Shown piece after piece: positions 1 through 5,013 of a stretch of 5,013 bases of DNA (position 1 is the first letter of the stretch; the number at the start of each line of letters is the position of its first letter). The notes below the pieces were generated by a model. That model worked only from the letters and a program-made list of their open reading frames with translations, was not told where the DNA came from and did no database searches. This DNA is from Candidatus Omnitrophota bacterium. Its GTDB lineage: Bacteria; Omnitrophota; Gorgyraeia; 2-02-FULL-51-18. The position numbers were made by a program, and so were the translations under genes. The stretch lies in assembly GCA_023247935.1 (NCBI GenBank), contig JAHFFM010000147.1:1-5013 (forward strand). Direction: 5' to 3'.

Positions 1-225
1 AGACGGGTTTTAAACGCTTATATTGGAAAAACGGCGCGGCAGGAAAAAATTTCTCCGCATACGCTCAGGCATTCTTTTGCCACGCATCTTTTGGACCATG
101 GCGCAGATTTAAAATCTGTTCAGGAGCTTTTAGGGCATGAAAATCTTTCAACCACGCAAATATACACACATGTTTCCGCGCAAAGGCTGAAAGATGCGTA
201 CGCGAAAGCGCATCCCAGGGCCTAA
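1..225 (+). CDS. Tyrosine recombinase, XerC/XerD family (3' end only)
   Basis: This is the last 74 residues of a site-specific tyrosine recombinase, read in frame 1 from the window edge to TAA at 223-225; the start is outside the window. The catalytic C-terminal motifs are visible. The box HTLRHSFATHLL supplies His20 and Arg23 (visible numbering), the LGHENLSTTQIYTH box supplies His46, and Tyr55 is the DNA-cleaving nucleophile. The protein ends in AHPRA, as XerC and XerD proteins often do. The known role of this family is resolution of chromosome dimers at dif by a XerC-XerD heterotetramer. The QIYTHV form and the exact HPRA end lean towards XerD, but some XerC proteins look the same, so the paralogue is left open. 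An integrase of a mobile element is less likely because the tail is so close to the housekeeping proteins. It lies 32 bp upstream of waaA on the same strand and may be co-transcribed with it. No dif-like site was seen in the gap. Confidence 0.93.
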   Translation, partial: RRVLNAYIGKTARQEKISPHTLRHSFATHLLDHGADLKSVQELLGHENLSTTQIYTHVSAQRLKDAYAKAHPRA

Positions 226-241
226 GGGGCGGCGAACTGTA

Positions 242-248
242 AAGGAAG
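242..248 (+). promoter_or_regulatory. Ribosome binding site of waaA
   Basis: AAGGAAG lies in the 32-bp gap between the recombinase stop and the waaA ATG, with 9 bases between its end and the ATG (11 from the AAGGA core). It supports the start at 258. No convincing -35/-10 pair or terminator hairpin is visible in this gap, so waaA is probably read from a promoter further upstream. Confidence 0.6.
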
Positions 249-257
249 CGAGCGGCG

Positions 258-1565
258 ATGTTTTTTTTGTATAACCTAATATTTTTTATTTACGCAATCG
301 TGGCTTTCCCGATTTTTTTATTAAAGGGAAAATTAGGCCGCGGCTCCTCGTCACGTTTTGGCAGGATTTCAGAAGAAGCCAAAGAAAAGCTTTCAGGACA
401 AAACGTTTGGTGGCTGCACGCGGTTTCGGTCGGAGAGATGGTGCTTGCCATCCGGTTTGCGGACAGGCTTCGCGGACGGATACAAGGGATTAAGATTTTG
501 ATTACGACCACCACGCAGGCTGGTTTTGAAGTCGGACAAAAGATAAAAAACGAGGACGATTTTTTGATGTTTTTTCCGATTGATTTTCCTTTTGCCGTTA
601 AACGCTTTGTTCGCAATGTTTCTCCATCCGCACTGGTTTTATTTGAAACCGAATTATGGCCTAATTTGATCAACGAACTTTCAAAACGGTTTATCCCGAT
701 ATTCCTTATTAATGGAAGAATTTCAGACCGCGCGTTTCCAAGATACCGCAGGATAAATTTTTTTCTTGGAAAAGTGCTTCAAAAAATACAAATTTTGAGC
801 GTCCAGGATGAGCGCATGAGAACACGGTTTCTGGAGCTCGGCGCGGATCCAAAGGCTGTGGTGGTTGGGGGCAATATGAAGTATGACTGGGAGCCGTCGT
901 TTTCACAGGACCAACTCGCGGCGCCCGCCAAACGCGTTCTGAAGTCTTTGAATGATTTTATTTTTATGTGCGGCAGCACGCATGAGGGCGAAGAGGAAAT
1001 TTTGTTTCGGTTATATCCTTCGCTTAAAGCAAAATTTCCTTCTCTTCGCATGGTGATCGCGCCGAGGCATTTGACCCGTTTGCCGGCTATTTATAAAACC
1101 GCGGAACGTTTTCAAGTGAGCCTAAGATCTGTTTCCGAGTGGGCTGAAAATCGTTCGGCCGCTTCGGATAAAAATTCGATTCTATTGATTGACCGTGTGG
1201 GAATACTGGCTTCGCTTTATGAAGCCGCGGATTTGGTTTTTGTGGGAGGAAGTTTAGTGGCTGCCGGGGGACATAACCTGGTTGAACCGGCGATTTACGC
1301 GAAGCCGATTTTATTCGGCGCCCACATGCACAATTTTTCGGAAATGGCCGAGGATTTTAAGCGCGCGCGCGCGGCTGTTTCCGTTCAGAATGAACAAGCT
1401 CTTGGGGATGAAATTGAAAAACTGATCCAGGAGCCGAATCGATTGAAAGCTTTGGGCGAATGTGCCCAAGCCATTGCGCGGCGTCATCAAGGGGCTTCCG
1501 AAAGAAGCTTGAATCACGTTTTGTCTTTTTTGGATGCGAACGAAAGGAGTTTCGTGAAGGTATGA
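258..1565 (+). CDS. waaA: 3-deoxy-D-manno-octulosonic acid (Kdo) transferase
   Basis: WaaA (KdtA) transfers Kdo from CMP-Kdo to lipid IVA, joining lipid A to the inner core at the cytoplasmic face of the inner membrane. The 435-residue length is normal (family about 420-440). Residues 1-22 form a hydrophobic membrane anchor. The N-terminal GT-B half carries the box LHAVSVGE (53-60), where Glu60 matches the family's catalytic base. It is followed by TTTTQAGF (83-90), FFPIDFP (105-111) and FETELWPN (129-136). The C-terminal half has CGSTHEGEEE (238-247), APRH (268-271) and GGSLVAAGGHNLVEPA (330-345), the CMP-Kdo binding region, then LFGAHMHNF (352-360). The start is supported by the AAGGAAG site upstream. 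The stop overlaps the lpxK start by 4 bases (ATGA), suggesting translational coupling. Whether it adds one, two or more Kdo residues cannot be read from sequence. The family assignment is secure. Confidence 0.97.
   Translation: MFFLYNLIFFIYAIVAFPIFLLKGKLGRGSSSRFGRISEEAKEKLSGQNVWWLHAVSVGEMVLAIRFADRLRGRIQGIKILITTTTQAGFEVGQKIKNEDDFLMFFPIDFPFAVKRFVRNVSPSALVLFETELWPNLINELSKRFIPIFLINGRISDRAFPRYRRINFFLGKVLQKIQILSVQDERMRTRFLELGADPKAVVVGGNMKYDWEPSFSQDQLAAPAKRVLKSLNDFIFMCGSTHEGEEEILFRLYPSLKAKFPSLRMVIAPRHLTRLPAIYKTAERFQVSLRSVSEWAENRSAASDKNSILLIDRVGILASLYEAADLVFVGGSLVAAGGHNLVEPAIYAKPILFGAHMHNFSEMAEDFKRARAAVSVQNEQALGDEIEKLIQEPNRLKALGECAQAIARRHQGASERSLNHVLSFLDANERSFVKV
1543..1549 (+). promoter_or_regulatory. 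Ribosome binding site deciding the lpxK start
   Basis: AAAGGAG inside the 3' end of waaA lies 12 bases before the ATG at 1562. It favours 1562 over the upstream in-frame ATG at 1460. The spacing is on the long side, and coupling through the ATGA overlap with waaA probably also helps initiation. Confidence 0.55.
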
Positions 1566-2542
1566 AAAAATTATTATTGAAATGGCTCGCCGCTATTTAT
1601 GGTGCGGTGATTTGGATTTGGGACGCTTGGTTCCGCCGTTTTCCTGACCGGATTCAAAAGGTCGGAGCAAGAGTTATTTCCGTGGGAAATATCACTTGGG
1701 GCGGCACCGGCAAAACGCCTCTTACCACCATGATTGCCAGGGATTTGGCGGAAGAGGGAAACAAAGTCGCGGTTTTGATACGCGGTTACGGGGATGACGA
1801 AGTTCAGGAATTAAGGAAAAAGCTTCCCGGTATTCCCGTGATTACCGGAAGAAACAGGGTTAAAAGCGCCAGGGAAGCGATTGAAAAACATGGCGCGAAA
1901 GTGCTTGTGCTGGACGACGCGTTTCAACATCGTAAGATTCACCGCGATTTGAATTTATTGATGATTAACTCCACCGAACCGTTTGGCCCCGGAGGTTTGA
2001 TTCCTTTGGGCACCTTGCGCGAGCCTTTGGAAAGCATGGCGCGCGCGGATTTGTTTATTTTAACCAAATGTGACGTTGGTTCCAAGAACGTGCATTGGAT
2101 ACGCCAAAAGATAAACGCGCTCAAACCTAACGCGGTCATATTTGAGGCGGTGCACAAGCCTATGGCGCTCAGAGATCCTTTGAAGAACCGCAGAATACCC
2201 CCGCATGATTTAAGAAATCGCAAAGTGGCCGCGCTTTCCGGGATCGGGGATCCGCATTCGTTTGAAAAAATGGTGGAAATGCAGGGCGCGGAGGTCCGCT
2301 TCGCGGCGCGTTACCCGGACCACCATTGCTTCAAAGCGTCTGAAATAGCGCATTTTTTAAAACAATCCCGCAATATGGGGCTGCGCGAAGCCGTGACAAC
2401 GGAAAAAGATTTCATCCGCCTGAAAGGTATTTTGGAGAAATCTTTCCAGGAAGATTTACGTACATTCACGTTTTGGATCTTGGAAATTGAATTTAGGGTA
2501 GATGATGAAGAAGATTTCGTTCGAAGATGCCTGCATTCTTAG
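1562..2542 (+). CDS. lpxK: Tetraacyldisaccharide 4'-kinase (lipid A 4'-kinase)
   Basis: LpxK phosphorylates the 4' position of the tetraacyl disaccharide 1-phosphate with ATP, giving lipid IVA, the acceptor for WaaA. The product from this start is 326 residues, the usual family length (about 310-330). An N-terminal hydrophobic helix (about residues 3-21) is the expected membrane anchor. The P-loop GNITWGGTGKTP spans 42-53 with Lys51 and Thr52. Next come RGYG, the acidic motif DDAFQH (118-123), the segment GPGGLIPLGTLREPLE beginning at 142, a DHH motif (253-255) and TTEKD (279-283), all family hallmarks. Most relatives have DDGFQH; here Gly is replaced by Ala120. The ATG at 1460 was rejected because it adds 34 non-family residues encoded inside waaA, while 1562 has a Shine-Dalgarno and the ATGA overlap. 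The 3' end overlaps the next gene by about 40 bases. Function is assigned with high confidence. Confidence 0.96.
   Translation: MKKLLLKWLAAIYGAVIWIWDAWFRRFPDRIQKVGARVISVGNITWGGTGKTPLTTMIARDLAEEGNKVAVLIRGYGDDEVQELRKKLPGIPVITGRNRVKSAREAIEKHGAKVLVLDDAFQHRKIHRDLNLLMINSTEPFGPGGLIPLGTLREPLESMARADLFILTKCDVGSKNVHWIRQKINALKPNAVIFEAVHKPMALRDPLKNRRIPPHDLRNRKVAALSGIGDPHSFEKMVEMQGAEVRFAARYPDHHCFKASEIAHFLKQSRNMGLREAVTTEKDFIRLKGILEKSFQEDLRTFTFWILEIEFRVDDEEDFVRRCLHS
2495..2498 (+). promoter_or_regulatory. Weak ribosome binding site of the acyltransferase-ELM1 gene
   Basis: AGGG within the end of lpxK precedes two adjacent in-frame ATGs. The spacing is 3 bases to the ATG at 2502 and 6 bases to the one at 2505, so the second ATG may be the one used. 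The site is weak, and the roughly 40-base overlap with lpxK suggests initiation by translational coupling. Confidence 0.35.
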
Positions 2543-4478
2543 CGCGATAAAATTTGCCAGATTTTGGGCGAGGATTTTGCCGCTAAGTGTCAGTTTTTGG
2601 ATTGCCAGAAGAATCGGATCTTTCTTTTTCTATCTGACAAAGCGGCGAAAAGTCGCATACAAAAACTTGCGCATGGTTTTTTCCGCTGAGAAAAATCCGG
2701 GCGAGCTTTTGGCGATTGCCAAGCGCTCCATGCAAAATATGGCCATGAACGCCATTGAAATGCTGCGCATTCCGGAAATGTCACGCGAGGATGTGGGAAA
2801 AAACTTCGTGATCCAGGGCCGCGAAAATTTTGAGCCTCATCTCAAAAAAGGCGCGGGAGTCATTTTTTTGACCGGCCACTTTGGAAATTGGGAACTGTTG
2901 AACGTGATCAGCGGGATTTTGGAGTATTCCGTGGTCGTGTTGGCCCGAGTTCAAAAACATCCGAAATCCGACGCTTATTTGAATTCATTGCGCCGCTCAA
3001 AAGGAAATCAGGTCATTCACAAGGGCATGCCCATTCGTGAAATTTTAAAGGCTTTGAAGAGGGGTGATATCGTAGGGATTTTGAGTGACCAGGACGGCGG
3101 GAAGCAGGGCTGCTTCGTGAATTTTTTTAACCGTTTATCCTCTACTCCGCCGGGTGCCGCCGCTTTTTCATTGAGAACAGGCTCGCCGATTTGTCCGATT
3201 TTTATTATTCGGGAGAAAAATGGCTCTTCACATCGAATTGTGATTGAAAAGCCCATTCCCGTCCCCGACGCTTCATTGCCGCCCGAAGAAGCTGAGAGGT
3301 GTATGATTCAGGATTTTTCTTCCTCTCTTGAGCGGCGCGTGCGCGAATTTCCGGAACAATGGCTTTGGGCGCATCGCCGATGGAAGTCTTCTCCGGACAG
3401 GCATATTCTTATCTTAAGCGATGGCAAGGCCGGCCATCTCAATCAATCCCAAGCCGTGCTCGCCGCCATTCAAAGCGAGCGCAAGAGTCATGGCCGCTAC
3501 GAAGACAGAATTTATTCCAAAATTATTCAGCCGCGCTTTAAGAAATCTTTCGCGGCAAAATCAATGCGTATATTGAGTATGGCGCTTCGAGGCCATTTGC
3601 CGTTTAGGCGGGCGTGGATGAAATGGTGTCTGGAAGAGGAAAGTTATAAAGAAATGATGGCCACTTACGCGGATGTGGTGATTTCCTGCGGTGCGTCTTT
3701 GGTAGACGTCAATTTATGGGTAAAAAATGAAAACTATTCAAAGTCCGTGGTTGTGATGAAGCCTTCACTGCCGGTATTTCATTTTGACGCGGTGGTGGCG
3801 CCGAAACATGACGGTCTAAACCGGTCACAGCCCCAGGTTTTTGAAACCGAGGGCGCGCTTTCTCCGATTCAATCCGAGGATTTGGAAACCGAAGGCGCTG
3901 TTCTGGCCGCTGAGCTGGGTTTGTCGTCCAAAAAACGCCGCGCGGGTGTTTTGATAGGCGGGGATACGGGTGCGCTGCATTTTGACCCGGGCTTATTTTC
4001 ATCTTTGACAAAAAGTATTCATGACTTTTGCAAGGCGTCGGGTTTTTCGGCTTTAGTCACCACTTCGCGAAGAACGCCGGCCTGGGCGGATGAAAATGTA
4101 AAAAAAGTTTTTGAGAAAAAAGAAATATGTCCTTTTTATGTGATTGCCAATGAATCCAACCGGAAGGGGATTGTTGCGGGCATTATGGCCTTGTCAGATG
4201 TGCTGGTGGTCACCGCTGATTCAATTTCTATGATTTCGGAGGCGGTTTCCGCAGGCAAGCCGGTTATCGCGGTGGATGTGTGGCAGGGAGAAAAGCTCAA
4301 GAAAAAATATCAAAATTATTTGCGTCATCTGGAAAACATGAATTTTGTGATACGCTGTCGTGCGGAGAATATCAAGCAGGCGCTTGAAAAATATTTATCA
4401 TCGGGCTGGACGGTATCCACGGATTATCGCCGTCAGGAAGAAATGGTTTTATCTAAAGCGGTGAGGAGAGTCATTTAA
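2502..4478 (+). CDS. Fusion: LpxL/HtrB-family lipid A acyltransferase + ELM1-like domain
   Basis: This is a single 658-residue open frame with two full domains. Residues about 1-297 are a lysophospholipid/lipid A acyltransferase of the LpxL/HtrB (LABLAT) family. It has an N-terminal hydrophobic stretch (about 18-45), the catalytic HX4E motif in GHFGNWE (His126, Glu131), the SDQDGG segment (Asp196, Asp198), the region FVNFFNRLSSTPPGAAAFSL typical of the family, and the terminal QWLWAHRRWKSS (286-297). Enzymes of this family add secondary acyl chains to Kdo-lipid IVA from acyl-ACP at the inner membrane. Residues 301-658 match the bacterial ELM1-like family. The junction is almost linker-free, and no in-frame start codon is seen there, so I read it as one polypeptide. 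Free-standing LpxL proteins are about 300 residues, so this is about double. ATG 2505 is an equally possible start. The gene overlaps lpxK and follows waaA, which supports a lipid A role. Acyl-chain choice (LpxL, LpxM or other) is not readable. Confidence 0.9.
   Translation: MMKKISFEDACILSAIKFARFWARILPLSVSFWIARRIGSFFFYLTKRRKVAYKNLRMVFSAEKNPGELLAIAKRSMQNMAMNAIEMLRIPEMSREDVGKNFVIQGRENFEPHLKKGAGVIFLTGHFGNWELLNVISGILEYSVVVLARVQKHPKSDAYLNSLRRSKGNQVIHKGMPIREILKALKRGDIVGILSDQDGGKQGCFVNFFNRLSSTPPGAAAFSLRTGSPICPIFIIREKNGSSHRIVIEKPIPVPDASLPPEEAERCMIQDFSSSLERRVREFPEQWLWAHRRWKSSPDRHILILSDGKAGHLNQSQAVLAAIQSERKSHGRYEDRIYSKIIQPRFKKSFAAKSMRILSMALRGHLPFRRAWMKWCLEEESYKEMMATYADVVISCGASLVDVNLWVKNENYSKSVVVMKPSLPVFHFDAVVAPKHDGLNRSQPQVFETEGALSPIQSEDLETEGAVLAAELGLSSKKRRAGVLIGGDTGALHFDPGLFSSLTKSIHDFCKASGFSALVTTSRRTPAWADENVKKVFEKKEICPFYVIANESNRKGIVAGIMALSDVLVVTADSISMISEAVSAGKPVIAVDVWQGEKLKKKYQNYLRHLENMNFVIRCRAENIKQALEKYLSSGWTVSTDYRRQEEMVLSKAVRRVI
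3402..4475 (+). other. ELM1-like C-terminal domain of the fusion protein
   Basis: Residues 301-658 of the fusion (numbered from the ATG at 2502) resemble the ELM1-like family (Mito_fiss_Elm1). Visible motifs are SDGKAGHLNQSQ at 306-317, VISCGAS in the middle, GGDTG (486-490), TTSRRTP (520-526) and TADSISMISEA (571-581), then a GKPV segment. The GGD, TSRRTP and ADS.SM.SEA order recalls the nucleotide-sugar-binding half of GT-B fold proteins. The family is named for the plant protein that recruits dynamin-related proteins to mitochondria, but bacterial members have no established biochemical role that I know of. The length (about 358 residues) corresponds to a complete domain. A glycosyltransferase-like activity on lipid A or Kdo is inference only. 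Confidence 0.85.
4463..4468 (+). promoter_or_regulatory. Ribosome binding site of the GT4 gene
   Basis: GAGGAG lies within the last codons of the fusion gene, 13 bases before the ATG at 4482. This is the best Shine-Dalgarno match by the gene, although the spacing is long. Only 3 bases separate the fusion stop from this ATG, so reinitiation by terminating ribosomes is likely. Confidence 0.5.
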
Positions 4479-4481
4479 CGT

Positions 4482-5013
4482 ATGAAAATACTGCAAATTC
4501 TTCCGGAATTGAGATCCGGGGGCGTTGAACGGGGGACGGTTGATTTGGCCAAGTATTTGGTGAGACATGGTCATAAAGCGATTGTCGTTTCTGCGGGAGG
4601 TCCTCTTGTGGGGGATTTGACCTCCGCGAACGTGACGCATTACACACTTCCCGTGCAAAAAAAATCGCTTTTTTCAATTATTTATTCGGTTCGCGCGCTG
4701 ATTAAAATTGTGCACATGGAATCAGTGGACATCATTCATGCCAGAAGCCGTGTGCCGGCACTGATCGCTTTTTTTGTGAGCCGCCGGACGCAAGTGCCGT
4801 TTATTACGACTTGCCACGGTTTTTACAGCAAGCACCTTTTGAGCTGGTCCATGGCCTGGGGCAAGCTTGTTATTGTGGCCAGTAACATTATCGGGCAGAG
4901 AATGCGGGATGATTTTGGCGTGGCGCATGAAAAAATACGGCTTCTTCCCAGAGGGGTGAATTTAGAAGAATTTAAATGGCAGGAAAATCGCGCCGAAGGT
5001 GCAAATAAAGAAA
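4482..5013 (+). CDS. Glycosyltransferase family 4 (N-terminal part, cut by window edge)
   Basis: An open frame of 177 complete codons begins at ATG 4482 and continues past the window end. The start MKILQILPELRSGGVERG is the classic opening of GT4 (WaaG/RfaB-like) enzymes: a first beta strand followed by the glycine-rich loop GGVERG (13-18). Further family-like segments are DIIHARSRVPA (83-93), TTCHGFYS (109-116), and the linker into the second Rossmann domain with LLPRGVNLEEF (154-164). The missing C-terminal half would hold the nucleotide-sugar site with its EGxP..xxE motif. Enzymes of this family are cytoplasmic or membrane-associated retaining transferases. Given the waaA-lpxK-acyltransferase context, this one probably adds a sugar to the LPS core, but donor and acceptor cannot be told and an O-antigen or other glycan role is possible. 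It sits 3 bp after the fusion gene and is surely in the same operon. Confidence 0.92.
   Translation, partial: MKILQILPELRSGGVERGTVDLAKYLVRHGHKAIVVSAGGPLVGDLTSANVTHYTLPVQKKSLFSIIYSVRALIKIVHMESVDIIHARSRVPALIAFFVSRRTQVPFITTCHGFYSKHLLSWSMAWGKLVIVASNIIGQRMRDDFGVAHEKIRLLPRGVNLEEFKWQENRAEGANKE

Noticed and set aside
226..257. Possible promoter, terminator or dif-like site between the recombinase gene and waaA
   Set aside because: Only 32 bases, with no hairpin plus T-run, no -35/-10 pair and no dif-like inverted arms; only a ribosome binding site is supported.
290..1051. Reverse-strand open frames inside waaA
   Set aside because: They are antisense to a well-conserved gene, have no recognisable domains, overlap each other and lack supporting ribosome sites.
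1361..1373. Alternating GC run (GCGCGCGCGCGCG) in waaA
   Set aside because: Too short to be a meaningful repeat; it encodes Arg-Ala-Arg-Ala in a helical region of the protein.
1460..1561. Upstream ATG giving lpxK a 34-residue N-terminal extension
   Set aside because: The extension is a shadow of waaA, matches nothing in LpxK proteins, and the ATG at 1562 has a Shine-Dalgarno plus the ATGA overlap.
3359..3541. Forward 60-codon open frame across the domain junction of the fusion gene
   Set aside because: It is in a different frame from the fusion, has no domain features, and both sides of the junction are continuous in the main frame.
3709..4011. Reverse-strand 100-codon open frame opposite the ELM1-like domain
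   Set aside because: Low-complexity, proline- and arginine-rich product with no family features; it is explained as a shadow of the forward gene.
4657..4674. A8-TCGC-T6 stretch that could fold as a hairpin and resemble a terminator
   Set aside because: The stem is only A-T pairs, it lies inside the conserved GT4 coding region, and the reading frame continues well past it.

Overview
The window is one tightly packed, same-strand (+) gene block from a Gram-negative (diderm) bacterium that makes lipopolysaccharide. It holds consecutive genes for late lipid A and inner-core assembly: a Kdo transferase (waaA), a lipid A 4'-kinase (lpxK) and an LpxL/HtrB-type secondary acyltransferase. A GT4 glycosyltransferase follows and runs off the right edge. 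The 3' end of a XerC/XerD tyrosine recombinase lies at the left edge. Base composition is moderate, and short overlaps, lack of spacers and the unusual domain fusion fit an uncultured or deep-branching diderm. Omnitrophota-like lineages are one guess, but nothing in the window proves a phylum.

Layout: 1-225, C-terminal part of the recombinase. 226-257, the only real intergenic gap (32 bp), holding the waaA ribosome binding site and no visible terminator. 258-1565, waaA. 1562-2542, lpxK, whose start overlaps the waaA stop as ATGA. 2502-4478, a 658-residue fusion of an LpxL/HtrB-family acyltransferase and an ELM1-like domain (the family named for plant mitochondrial fission factor ELM1, also widespread in bacteria with unknown role). 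4482-5013, the N-terminal half of a GT4 glycosyltransferase, starting 3 bp after the fusion gene's stop and in the same frame. There is no gene-free stretch over 300 bases.

Together the genes describe a pathway segment at the cytoplasmic face of the inner membrane. LpxK phosphorylates the tetraacyl disaccharide to lipid IVA, WaaA adds Kdo, the acyltransferase half of the fusion would add a secondary acyl chain, and the GT4 enzyme would extend the core or another surface glycan. The most notable item is the acyltransferase-ELM1 fusion. It physically ties an ELM1-like domain of unknown biochemistry to lipid A acylation, and suggests that bacterial ELM1 proteins work on lipid A/LPS, possibly as GT-B-fold sugar transferases.
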